8,125 nt of DNA, taken from assembly GCA_024277515.1 (NCBI GenBank), contig JAJRVB010000163.1, positions 1 through 8,125 on the forward strand, read 5' to 3'. The notes beneath the pieces are model-generated. The model searched no databases, had not been told where the DNA came from, and was given only the letters and a program-made list of their open reading frames with translations. Made by a program: the position numbers and the translations under genes. Source of the DNA: Nitrospirota bacterium. Its GTDB lineage: Bacteria; Nitrospirota; Thermodesulfovibrionia; UBA6902. Below, one piece after another: positions 1-5,751 of the stretch (the stretch's first letter is position 1; each line of letters opens with the position of its first letter).

Positions 1-1038
1 CCTGTCAAACTCGCCATTGAACACATCTCATCCCGCAGGGCCCAGGCCGTCCTTATCAACAGCGGCAACGCCAATGCATGCACCGGCAGAAAAGGCATGC
101 AGGATGCAAGGGACCTGAACTCCGCAGCTGCAGAAGCCCTCGGCATTTCACCGGGGCTGGTGTACGTGTCTTCAACCGGAATTATAGGGAAACCCCTGCC
201 AGTAGAAACAATGAAATCCGCATTGCCCCGGGTTGTAGAGAAATTATCTCCATCCTCCATCCGGCAGGCCGCGTCCGCAATAATGACGACCGATACCTTT
301 GCCAAGGTCTCCTGCAGGCATATCACCTTTGGAAAGAAAAAAGGCGTGATTGCCGGCATTGCAAAGGGGGCCGGGATGATCTGTCCTGACATGGCCACCA
401 TGCTCTGCTTCATTGTCACGGATATCGCAATAAACCCTGCTGCCCTTGATGCAGCGCTGAGAGAGGCCGTTAATATGTCTTTTAACAGATTAACCATAGA
501 CAATGATATGAGTACGAATGATACCGTCATGATAATGTCAAACGGCGGCCTGGGAAACAGGCTGATCACAAAACGTTCATCCGGGTTTCATGAATTCAGG
601 AGCGCACTTAATGGAATAACATATGACCTTGCAGCAATGATCGCGAAGGATGGTGAAGGCGCTACAAAACTTATAGAAGTTACTGTGACCGGGGCCCGCT
701 CGGAGGCGGACGCGGAAAGAGTCGCTTCATCAATAGCAGGGTCCATGCTGGTCAGGACGGCTGTATATGGAAGAGATCCGAACTGGGGCAGAATCATGGC
801 GGCAATCGGGTACTCAGGTGCTGAGGTCAATGAAGAGAAGATAGATATACACCTGAATAATGTGAAACTTGTCGTCAAAGGCGTGGGTACCGGCAGGGAC
901 AAACCAGCACGCCGGACCCTTTCTAACAGACATATACGTATTACGGTCAATATGGGCGCCGGCAGAAAAAGCGCGAAAGCGCTTACATGCGATTTAACAG
1001 AAAAGTATATACATATAAATGCTCATTACGGGACCTGA
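1..1038 (+). CDS. argJ: Glutamate N-acetyltransferase / ornithine acetyltransferase ArgJ (5' end missing)
   Basis: ArgJ moves the acetyl group from N-acetylornithine to glutamate in the cyclic arginine pathway; some members also use acetyl-CoA, and the sequence does not settle which type this is. The frame is open from base 1, and the visible part is 345 residues of a family usually near 400, so roughly 55 N-terminal residues lie outside. Visible family motifs in order are NSGNANACTG (residues 20-29), the self-cleavage site MATML with the nucleophile Thr at codon 133 (bases 397-399), FNRLTIDND followed by STNDT, KDGEGATKLIEV, GRDPNWGRIMAAIGYSGA and the C-terminal TCDLT...YIHINAHYGT. The precursor should self-cleave before that Thr into alpha and beta chains. 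Odd detail: the usual A-W-(T/G)-C-D-L-T reads A-L-T-C-D-L-T. It stops at TGA. No other arg gene is visible. Confidence 0.95.
   Translation, partial: PVKLAIEHISSRRAQAVLINSGNANACTGRKGMQDARDLNSAAAEALGISPGLVYVSSTGIIGKPLPVETMKSALPRVVEKLSPSSIRQAASAIMTTDTFAKVSCRHITFGKKKGVIAGIAKGAGMICPDMATMLCFIVTDIAINPAALDAALREAVNMSFNRLTIDNDMSTNDTVMIMSNGGLGNRLITKRSSGFHEFRSALNGITYDLAAMIAKDGEGATKLIEVTVTGARSEADAERVASSIAGSMLVRTAVYGRDPNWGRIMAAIGYSGAEVNEEKIDIHLNNVKLVVKGVGTGRDKPARRTLSNRHIRITVNMGAGRKSAKALTCDLTEKYIHINAHYGT
969..984 (+). other. Perfect 6-bp hairpin with GAAA loop inside argJ
   Basis: AAGCGC, GAAA, GCGCTT forms a perfect six-pair stem with a GNRA-type tetraloop, preceded by a run of A. It lies in the codons for the C-terminal K-S-A-K-A-L stretch. 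No T run follows it on either strand at the distance an intrinsic terminator needs. It may be chance or a stabilising mRNA hairpin. Confidence 0.3.
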
Positions 1039-1103
1039 TTTTCCCCGCAGGAATCCGCACCTGTTCATGCGGCGCAACAAAAAAATAGATCCTCATCCTG
1101 AAA

Positions 1104-1132
1104 ATGCCTGTCCAGGGCATATGAAAAATATG
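1104..1132 (+). other. Two overlapping inverted repeats in the argJ-LysM gap
   Basis: The 180-base gap 1039-1218 holds ATGCC/GGCAT (1104-1108 with 1116-1120) and CATAT/ATATG (1118-1122 with 1128-1132). They share bases 1118-1120, so only one could form at a time. Neither is followed by a T run, so they are not good intrinsic terminators for argJ. They lie just upstream of the promoter-like site of the next gene. Their role is unknown and chance is possible. Confidence 0.25.
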
Positions 1133-1144
1133 TGATTCAGGAAC

Positions 1145-1173
1145 TTGACACAATATAATTACTTCTTTATTGT
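1145..1173 (+). promoter_or_regulatory. Sigma-70-type promoter candidate for the LysM gene
   Basis: A perfect -35 hexamer TTGACA (1145-1150) is followed after exactly 17 bases by TATTGT (1168-1173), which matches four of six -10 positions. A consensus TATAAT also occurs at 1154-1159, but its -35 position is poor. Transcription from the first pair would begin near 1180, giving a leader of about 40 bases before the ATG at 1219. Confidence 0.5.
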
Positions 1174-1205
1174 AGGGTATATGTTTAACGGTTTACAAAA
1201 AATGC

Positions 1206-1212
1206 GGGGGAG
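1206..1212 (+). promoter_or_regulatory. Ribosome binding site of the LysM gene
   Basis: GGGGGAG lies six bases before the ATG at 1219 and fixes this start. The encoded protein then begins with a good signal peptide, which supports the choice. Confidence 0.7.
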
Positions 1213-1218
1213 TAAAAT

Positions 1219-2211
1219 ATGAAAAAAACTTTTTTTTGTCTTCTTCTCTTCTTTACCTGTTTCACCGCGATGCTTCATGCCGGGGACACTGCACCTGAAG
1301 AATATGTCATAGAAAAACAGGATACGTTGTGGGACATTTCAGGCAACAGGCTGGAAGACGCTTTTTTGTGGCCGAAACTCTGGAGCGTCAACCCCCACAT
1401 TGAAAATCCCGACCTCATTTATCCGGGCACTAAAATAATAATACCGACCAGGGAAGAACTGCTGCGTATGACGGCCCCGCCGCTCAGGCCTGTTCCCGCT
1501 GCAAGGGAAAAGAGTGTAAAAAAACCCGAACGAAAGACTGTATGGAAATACACGCCTGTCATGAAGAAAAAGTTTATTATTGACAAACGTCTTTATATAT
1601 CGAGCGGCTGGATCGCTGACAGATTCCCGGGCATCGGGACGGTAACGCACTCACCAAAAAGCCAGCAGATGTCCAGCAAAAACGACATTGTATATATAAA
1701 ACTTAAAGAGAAAGGCTCTGAGGGCGGGCGTTTCTTTATTATCAGAAACATAAAAACCGTAAGACATCCGGAATCCGGAAAGAAAGTAGGTCATCAGGTC
1801 AGGGTTGTGGGCATCCTTGAAATAACCGGGACAGACGACAATATGACAAGGGCAAAGATTGTCGAATCTTATGAAGCTGTTCAGATTGGAGACGGCCTGA
1901 TCGCTTATCATGAGATGGAGGCCCCGCGTATCCCTGATTCCGCCCGCGCACCTGACATAAATGGATATATCATCGAGTCCCACATAAATTCCTATCTTAT
2001 AGGTGAGGGAGATATTATCTTTCTTGATAAGGGAGAAAAAGACGGGATACAGGTGGGGGATGTATTCAGGGTCATTTCCGGGCCGCCGGCCAGGCGCGCA
2101 ATAGGGAAAATACAGATAGTATCTCTCAAACCGAAAACATCAGGCGCGGTCCTGCTGCAGAGTGACCAGGAGATAACGATAGGCGACCGATGGGGACAGG
2201 TCACAAATTAA
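1219..2211 (+). CDS. Secreted LysM-domain protein with uncharacterised C-terminal domain
   Basis: This 330-residue exported protein probably binds the cell wall. Residues 1-21 form a signal peptide: MKK, a long Phe/Leu/Cys-rich hydrophobic core, and likely cleavage after LHA. Residues 29-76 are one LysM domain, starting YVIEKQDTLWDIS, with W-P-K-L-W-x-x-N-P in the middle and ending DLIYPGTKIIIP. LysM binds N-acetylglucosamine in peptidoglycan. A basic, Pro-rich linker (about 83-110) leads to a domain of some 215 residues rich in beta-strand patterns. This domain includes a segment near 267-285 with the pattern hydrophobic-D-K-G-x-x-D-G-x-x-V-G-D-x-F, which resembles beta-barrel modules such as the FlgT C-terminal domain; that similarity is tentative. 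It has no catalytic motif that I recognise. Stand-alone LysM proteins of this layout are familiar from Nitrospirota and deltaproteobacteria. It ends in TAA, 26 bases from the converging rpoD stop. Confidence 0.85.
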   Translation: MKKTFFCLLLFFTCFTAMLHAGDTAPEEYVIEKQDTLWDISGNRLEDAFLWPKLWSVNPHIENPDLIYPGTKIIIPTREELLRMTAPPLRPVPAAREKSVKKPERKTVWKYTPVMKKKFIIDKRLYISSGWIADRFPGIGTVTHSPKSQQMSSKNDIVYIKLKEKGSEGGRFFIIRNIKTVRHPESGKKVGHQVRVVGILEITGTDDNMTRAKIVESYEAVQIGDGLIAYHEMEAPRIPDSARAPDINGYIIESHINSYLIGEGDIIFLDKGEKDGIQVGDVFRVISGPPARRAIGKIQIVSLKPKTSGAVLLQSDQEITIGDRWGQVTN

Positions 2212-2213
2212 AA

Positions 2214-2239
2214 CCTGAAGATATCTGAGGCTGTTTTTT
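2214..2239. terminator. Candidate two-way terminator between LysM gene and rpoD
   Basis: Bases 2214-2230 form an imperfect hairpin, with outer CC(T)/GG pairs and an inner AGATATCT palindrome. It is followed on the plus strand by TTTTTT (2234-2239) and flanked on the other side by AAAA, which reads as a T run on the minus strand. Converging genes commonly share such an element. The stem has mismatches, so the call is moderate, and the T run overlaps the rpoD stop codon. Confidence 0.4.
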
Positions 2240-3668
2240 AAGTGCTCACCAAGGCCTTGAGGGCCTTGAGTCTGCTCGGATGCTTCAGCTTTCTCAGGGC
2301 CTTTGCTTCAATCTGCCTTACACGCTCTCTTGTTATCGTAAGATGCCTGCCGACCTCTTCAAGTGTATGGTCCCTGTCCACGCCTATACCAAACCTCATC
2401 CGTATGACTTTTTCTTCTTTCGGGGTCAGTGTCCCGAGGACCTTCTTTATGTATCCTGATATTTCCTTGTCTTCAGCATCGGTATAAGGAGATGGACTGT
2501 TATTGTCGCCGATAAAGTCTTCCAGTTCGGTGTCTTCATCGCCGACCGGGGTCTGGAGTGCTATCGGGTCCTGGATCGCCCTGAAGACCTCTTCCACCTT
2601 TCTCGTAGGCACAGTAAGTTTTTTTGCTATCTCATCGTCAGCAGGCTCCCGGCCCAGTTCCTGTGTCAATTCCCTGGACGCCTTTGTGACCCTGTTATAA
2701 AATTCCATCATGTGCACAGGCACCCTTATGGTCTTTGTCTGATCAATGAGCGCCCTCGTAATGGCCTGTCTTATCCACCACGTAGCATATGTGCTGAACT
2801 TGAAGCCCTTCTCATGCTTGAACTTGTCAACGGCCTTCATCAGCCCTATGTTTCCTTCCTGAATCAGATCAAGAAGAGGCAGTCCCCTGCCCACATAGTT
2901 TTTTGCGATATTGACGACAAGCCTCAGGTTTCTGGTGATCAGTTCATTCTTGGCCTCAAGTACAAAGGCCTTGACCCTGTTGATCCGCTCCCATAATGTA
3001 AGCAGGATTTCAACTTTGACACCTGCCTCTCCCTCAATTTTTTTAAAGGTGGTCTGAGCGCGACCGGCCAGGTCTTCCATGGCAGCCAGCAACGCGACCC
3101 TCACCCTTTTCTTGCTCTTTTCATTGGCAATAAGCGCCTTGAGTTCTTTAAGGGAGCCGCCATACCGGTCCAGTTCCGCCTGCATATCATAAATAACTTC
3201 AATGATAAGCTCGATCCTGTAGAGGGTCAGCTCAATAATCTGCGTTTTTCTCTCTTCCTCATCCATGTCCAGCAGTTCTTCCTCACTGAGAAAGTCCAGC
3301 TCTATCTTTTTCGTGAGCGGAATGGTCTGGATGATTTCGCCGATAATTTCCTTTCCCTCTTCGAGCTTCTTGGCAAGCTCAACCTCCTCGCTCTTTGTGA
3401 GGATAGAGATATCCCCCATCGAATGAAAGTAGGCCTGTACAAGGTCCTCGGTCTTTTCATACTCCGGAGGCGGGGTTTCTTCCAATGGAAGGGCCTCATC
3501 AGAGTCAACAATCCGGACCCCCATATCACTAAGAAGGTCCATCAGGTCCTCTATCTCATTCGGAGTAAAAAATTCAGAAGGCAGGGCCTCATTGATTTCA
3601 TCATAGGTGAGGACCCCCCGTCTTTTGCCGACCTCTATTATTTCATCAAATACGTCTTTTTCTTTCAT
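2238..3668 (-). CDS. rpoD: Primary RNA polymerase sigma factor (sigma-70, RpoD/SigA)
   Basis: This is the housekeeping sigma factor, which guides RNA polymerase to -35/-10 promoters. At 476 residues it is shorter than E. coli RpoD (613) but complete. Region 1.1 (1-56, an acidic helical autoinhibitory domain) is present, which marks a primary sigma factor. Region 1.2 is at about 74-105 (LVQAYFHSMGDISILTKSEE). A charged non-conserved segment runs to about 235. Regions 2.1-2.4 run from KNELITRNLRLVVNIAKNYV (about 239) through DLIQEGNIGLMKAVDKF to YATWWIRQAITRALIDQTKT near 290-315, which is the -10 recognition and melting helix. Region 3 follows VPVHM. Region 4.2 (about 435-466) has TLEEVGRHLTITRERVRQIE, the -35 helix-turn-helix. 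The start at 3668 is supported by GAGGA at 3673-3677. No dnaG is adjacent; HIT and udg lie upstream. It stops at TAA. Confidence 0.97.
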   Translation of the reverse strand: MKEKDVFDEIIEVGKRRGVLTYDEINEALPSEFFTPNEIEDLMDLLSDMGVRIVDSDEALPLEETPPPEYEKTEDLVQAYFHSMGDISILTKSEEVELAKKLEEGKEIIGEIIQTIPLTKKIELDFLSEEELLDMDEEERKTQIIELTLYRIELIIEVIYDMQAELDRYGGSLKELKALIANEKSKKRVRVALLAAMEDLAGRAQTTFKKIEGEAGVKVEILLTLWERINRVKAFVLEAKNELITRNLRLVVNIAKNYVGRGLPLLDLIQEGNIGLMKAVDKFKHEKGFKFSTYATWWIRQAITRALIDQTKTIRVPVHMMEFYNRVTKASRELTQELGREPADDEIAKKLTVPTRKVEEVFRAIQDPIALQTPVGDEDTELEDFIGDNNSPSPYTDAEDKEISGYIKKVLGTLTPKEEKVIRMRFGIGVDRDHTLEEVGRHLTITRERVRQIEAKALRKLKHPSRLKALKALVST

Positions 3669-3672
3669 ATTT

Positions 3673-3677
3673 TCCTC
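3673..3677 (-). promoter_or_regulatory. Ribosome binding site of rpoD
   Basis: On the minus strand GAGGA lies four bases before the rpoD ATG and supports the chosen start, which retains all of region 1.1. Confidence 0.6.
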
Positions 3678-3691
3678 ATATTTACACTTAA

Positions 3692-3720
3692 CTTATAAGT
3701 CTAACATATATTTTTTGCAA
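3692..3720 (-). promoter_or_regulatory. Sigma-70-type promoter candidate for rpoD
   Basis: On the minus strand TTGCAA (3720-3715) and TATAAG (3697-3692) are separated by exactly 17 bases and match four of six and five of six consensus positions. The transcript would start about 15-20 bases before the ATG, leaving just enough room for the ribosome binding site. The region is AT-rich, so chance matches are possible. A weaker alternative -35, TTGACC, lies at 3845-3840. Confidence 0.45.
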
Positions 3721-3873
3721 TTTCTACCTTTCCCGCAATAAATTATCCATTATTTAAAGTTATCGGAAATATTAGAGATATTCCTTAGATAAAAATATAA
3801 CTCTCAGGAATTCAAGGGTAAATCACACAGTTAACTCACGGTCAAAATGCCTTTTCATCTATACACATAACGT

Positions 3874-3892
3874 CACGGATTAATTATCCGTG
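3874..3892 (-). terminator. Perfect 7-bp inverted repeat after the HIT gene, possible transcript end
   Basis: CACGGAT and ATCCGTG flank the five bases TAATT. The repeat lies 18 bases beyond the HIT stop codon. There is no clear T run after it on the minus strand (ACGTTATGTG follows), so it is not a classic intrinsic terminator. It could protect the mRNA 3' end or be a protein-binding palindrome upstream of rpoD. Confidence 0.35.
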
Positions 3893-3910
3893 CTGAACAA
3901 TATCAGCAAG

Positions 3911-4414
3911 TTACCGGTCAAAAGCTTTCAGCAGCTTGTTATACGTCTTTTTTAAATGTTCAGGCATGACCCTGGTTTCAGCAATGATCGGCATGCTGTC
4001 AGTATCACCTGTCCATCGTGGCACAACATGGATATGCATATGGGACTCCATGCCCGCGCCTGCCACTTTGCCGAAATTAAGCCCCATGTTAAACCCGTCG
4101 GGCCTGAGGACGTCTCTCAGAATGTTTACCGACATGTCAACATTCTTGATAAGATCAAAAAGGACCTCATCCGACAGTCCGTCAAAGGTAGACGTATGAA
4201 AGTAGGGGATCACCATCAGGTGCCCGCTGTTGTACGGGTACTTGTTCAGGATAACAAAAGAGTGTTTACCCCGGTGAAGAATCAGATTTCGTCTGTCCCT
4301 GCTGCGGTTTGTCCTGTCTCCCTTTTTTTTTGATACATCACAAAACAGGCAGCCTTCATGTTTGTGTTCATCGAGGATATATTCCATCCTCCAGGGCGCC
4401 CACAATCTCTTCAT
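3911..4414 (-). CDS. HIT-family nucleotide hydrolase/transferase (Ap4A phosphorylase-like branch)
   Basis: The 167-residue protein starts MKRLWAPWRMEYI, followed by C-L-F-C (22-25), an N-terminal signature of the HIT branch related to ATP adenylyltransferase; the Cys pair may bind zinc. The histidine triad HMHIHVV covers residues 125-131 (His125, His127, His129). By family precedent the middle His127 forms the nucleotidyl intermediate. The segment SFVILNKYPYNSGHLMVIPY, about 53-72, forms the HIT core strands. Likely substrates are dinucleoside polyphosphates or nucleoside phosphoramidates; the sequence does not decide. The start is fixed by GGAGG at 4419-4423. It lies 60 bases after udg, in the same reading frame, with no stop codon between the udg TAG and this ATG. 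It ends in TAA. Confidence 0.9.
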   Translation of the reverse strand: MKRLWAPWRMEYILDEHKHEGCLFCDVSKKKGDRTNRSRDRRNLILHRGKHSFVILNKYPYNSGHLMVIPYFHTSTFDGLSDEVLFDLIKNVDMSVNILRDVLRPDGFNMGLNFGKVAGAGMESHMHIHVVPRWTGDTDSMPIIAETRVMPEHLKKTYNKLLKAFDR

Positions 4415-4418
4415 ATAA

Positions 4419-4423
4419 CCTCC
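4419..4423 (-). promoter_or_regulatory. Ribosome binding site of the HIT gene
   Basis: A full GGAGG lies four bases before the ATG on the minus strand. It indicates that this gene starts translation by itself rather than by read-through from udg. Confidence 0.7.
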
Positions 4424-4433
4424 ATTTAATAAA

Positions 4434-4468
4434 AGTTGAGGGTTAGAAGTTAAAAATTGAAAGTCAAA
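4434..4468. repeat. Degenerate heptanucleotide tandem repeat between udg and HIT genes
   Basis: Five consecutive 7-base units on the plus strand read AGTTGAG, GGTTAGA, AGTTAAA, AATTGAA and AGTCAAA, with consensus AGTTRAA. Position 3 is T in every unit, and positions 1, 2, 4, 6 and 7 match in four of five. It fills most of the 60-base gap between the udg stop and the HIT start. Period 7 without coding constraint suggests slippage or a decayed repeat family. Confidence 0.6.
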
Positions 4469-4474
4469 AAATAT

Positions 4475-5212
4475 CTAACTCTTCAGTTGCTCAAGTACCT
4501 TCTGCATGTCCTCCCATGTAAGCCATTTGGCCTTCGAATTCCGCAATAAATATGCAGGATGAAACGTAGGCATCACAGGAATATCATGGTAATCATAAAA
4601 CGTGCCCCTCAGCCTGCTGATTGGGACGGATGATCCTAAAATGGCCTTTGCCGCTACATTCCCCAGACAGACGATGACCCCCGGTTTAATTATCTCTATC
4701 TGTCTTTCCAGAAACGGCATGCATGCGGATATCTCATCCGGTTGCGGATTTCTGTTGCCGGGAGGCCTGCACTTGACAATATTGGCGATATAGACATCTT
4801 CACGTTTCAGACCGAGCTTGACAATAAGATTTGTAAGAAGTTTTCCCGCGTCACCCACAAAAGGTCTTGCCTGGATGTCCTCATCGCGTCCCGGGCCTTC
4901 GCCGATAAACATGAGCGCGGCCCCCGCATTCCCTTCGCCGAAAACAATATTTTTGCGGCCCGTTGAGAGCTTGCATCTGATGCAGTCACCAATTTCATTT
5001 CTCAGGCTCTCCAGCGCGCCTCCCCTGTCTCCCCGTTCTGCGGCAGGACCGGAAGTATCATCAGCCGGGGTTTCCGGATGATGCCCGTCCACGGTTCCGG
5101 ACAGGGACTTCCTGATATCGAGTCCCTTTACCGGCAAATATTCAAAGCCGAGCTCCTGATAGAACTCCATCGCCTTTCTGAGTTTATGTATGACTGGTGA
5201 ATGCTTACCCAT
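4475..5212 (-). CDS. udg: Type 4 (family 4) uracil-DNA glycosylase, iron-sulfur enzyme
   Basis: This enzyme removes uracil from DNA to start base-excision repair. From the ATG at 5212 it is 245 residues. A GTG at 5248 would add 12 residues and overlap nadK by 13 bases; neither start has a good ribosome binding site. I prefer ATG because the first recognisable family segment (MEFYQELGFEYLPVKG) still follows it. Four cysteines fit the [4Fe-4S] pattern: C77-x2-C80, then C148 and C164. Active-site motif 1 is GEGPGRDED (about 104-112), followed by RPFVGDAG. CRPPGNRNPQP and, near the C-terminus, the uracil-binding HPAYLLR are present. A Pro/Gly-rich N-terminal extension of about 65 residues precedes the core, as in many bacterial members once called phage SPO1 DNA-polymerase-related. 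It ends in TAG; the codons behind it stay open to the HIT ATG. Confidence 0.9.
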   Translation of the reverse strand: MGKHSPVIHKLRKAMEFYQELGFEYLPVKGLDIRKSLSGTVDGHHPETPADDTSGPAAERGDRGGALESLRNEIGDCIRCKLSTGRKNIVFGEGNAGAALMFIGEGPGRDEDIQARPFVGDAGKLLTNLIVKLGLKREDVYIANIVKCRPPGNRNPQPDEISACMPFLERQIEIIKPGVIVCLGNVAAKAILGSSVPISRLRGTFYDYHDIPVMPTFHPAYLLRNSKAKWLTWEDMQKVLEQLKS

Positions 5213-5235
5213 TATTAATTGCGGGGCTTTCTGTT

Positions 5236-5721
5236 TTACTCCCCCCACTTCAGTTTGGTCCTCAGTATTTTAAAGTAGTCCCTGTCATGCAGGACCAGAA
5301 ACTTTGTCTTGTAATCGGCCTTCCTGATCCGAACCTCATCCTTTACCTTCACAGTGAACCCTTCCTGTCCATCGAGCGTCAAATATACATCTTCTCCATA
5401 TTTAATAATTGCCTCCAGTATGAATGTATCGGGCAGTACGATCGGCCTGCTGGTCAGCGTATGCGGGCATATCGGGGTCATCAGGAACGATTCGAGCGTC
5501 GGATACATGATAGGACCGCCGGCTGACAGCGAGTGCCCGGTAGAGCCGGTAGGTGTCGATACGATCAGCCCGTCGACCCTGAATGTTGTTACATACTGGC
5601 TGTTAATAAGGATGTCAAGCTCAAACATCCTTGAAAGGGCGCTCTTGTTAAGCACTACATCATTCAAGGCATTGTTCTGTATTACCATCTTTCCGTCCCG
5701 GTAGACATCGGCAAGAAGCAT
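5236..5721 (-). CDS. nadK: NAD kinase C-terminal domain piece
   Basis: The 161-residue frame after the TAG can start at ATG 5721, 27 bases past the stop codon. It begins inside the conserved EERIML segment and includes the first strand of the beta-rich NAD-binding domain, the N-D motif (residues 20-21) and TPTGSTG (56-62). AAGGA precedes the ATG, but only two bases away, so initiation there would be weak; re-initiation by ribosomes ending at the TAG is conceivable. The canonical pair A-Y after GST reads G-H here. It ends LKWGE followed by TAA, inside the possible GTG start of udg. Confidence 0.8.
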   Translation of the reverse strand: MLLADVYRDGKMVIQNNALNDVVLNKSALSRMFELDILINSQYVTTFRVDGLIVSTPTGSTGHSLSAGGPIMYPTLESFLMTPICPHTLTSRPIVLPDTFILEAIIKYGEDVYLTLDGQEGFTVKVKDEVRIRKADYKTKFLVLHDRDYFKILRTKLKWGE

Positions 5722-5748
5722 AATCCTTTCTTCATAGCAGCAACTCTC

Positions 5749-5751
5749 CTA
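5749..5751 (-). other. In-frame amber codon at the NAD kinase domain junction
   Basis: The minus-strand codons around it read GTC TTT TAG GAG AGT. Family members have a short linker here ending in E-E-R-M-x-L, and the flanking residues align with it without any gap. A single substitution from AAG, CAG, GAG, TCG or similar would create it. Two other genes in this window, udg and the CBS gene, also end in TAG. The CBS gene's TAG is followed one codon later by TGA. Confidence 0.85.

Larger units (their letters stand above)
3669..3910. other. 242-base AT-rich gap between HIT gene and rpoD
   Basis: No coding frame with family-like content and no tRNA-like fold were seen here. The gap holds the rpoD promoter candidate at its left end, an imperfect dyad at 3765-3784 (GGAAATAT, TAGAG, ATATTCC), the word AATTATCC twice (3741-3748 and 3882-3889), and a perfect hairpin at 3874-3892 just beyond the HIT stop codon. 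It probably holds the rpoD control region and the 3' end of the upstream transcript. Confidence 0.5.

Noticed and set aside
588..950. Open frame of 120 codons on the minus strand opposite argJ
   Set aside because: It lies fully inside conserved argJ coding sequence and shows no motif.
1055..1072. CCGCA/TGCGG hairpin after argJ as an intrinsic terminator
   Set aside because: The stem is short with an 8-base loop and is followed by A-rich, not T-rich, sequence on the plus strand.
3956..4333. Open frame of 125 codons on the plus strand opposite the HIT gene
   Set aside because: It is a shadow of a well-supported gene, with no recognisable domain and no ribosome binding site.
5749..5751. Pyrrolysine or selenocysteine insertion in nadK
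   Set aside because: The codon is not TGA, so selenocysteine is out. Pyrrolysine in NAD kinase has no precedent that I know, and the window shows no insertion machinery. Left open only as part of general amber suppression.
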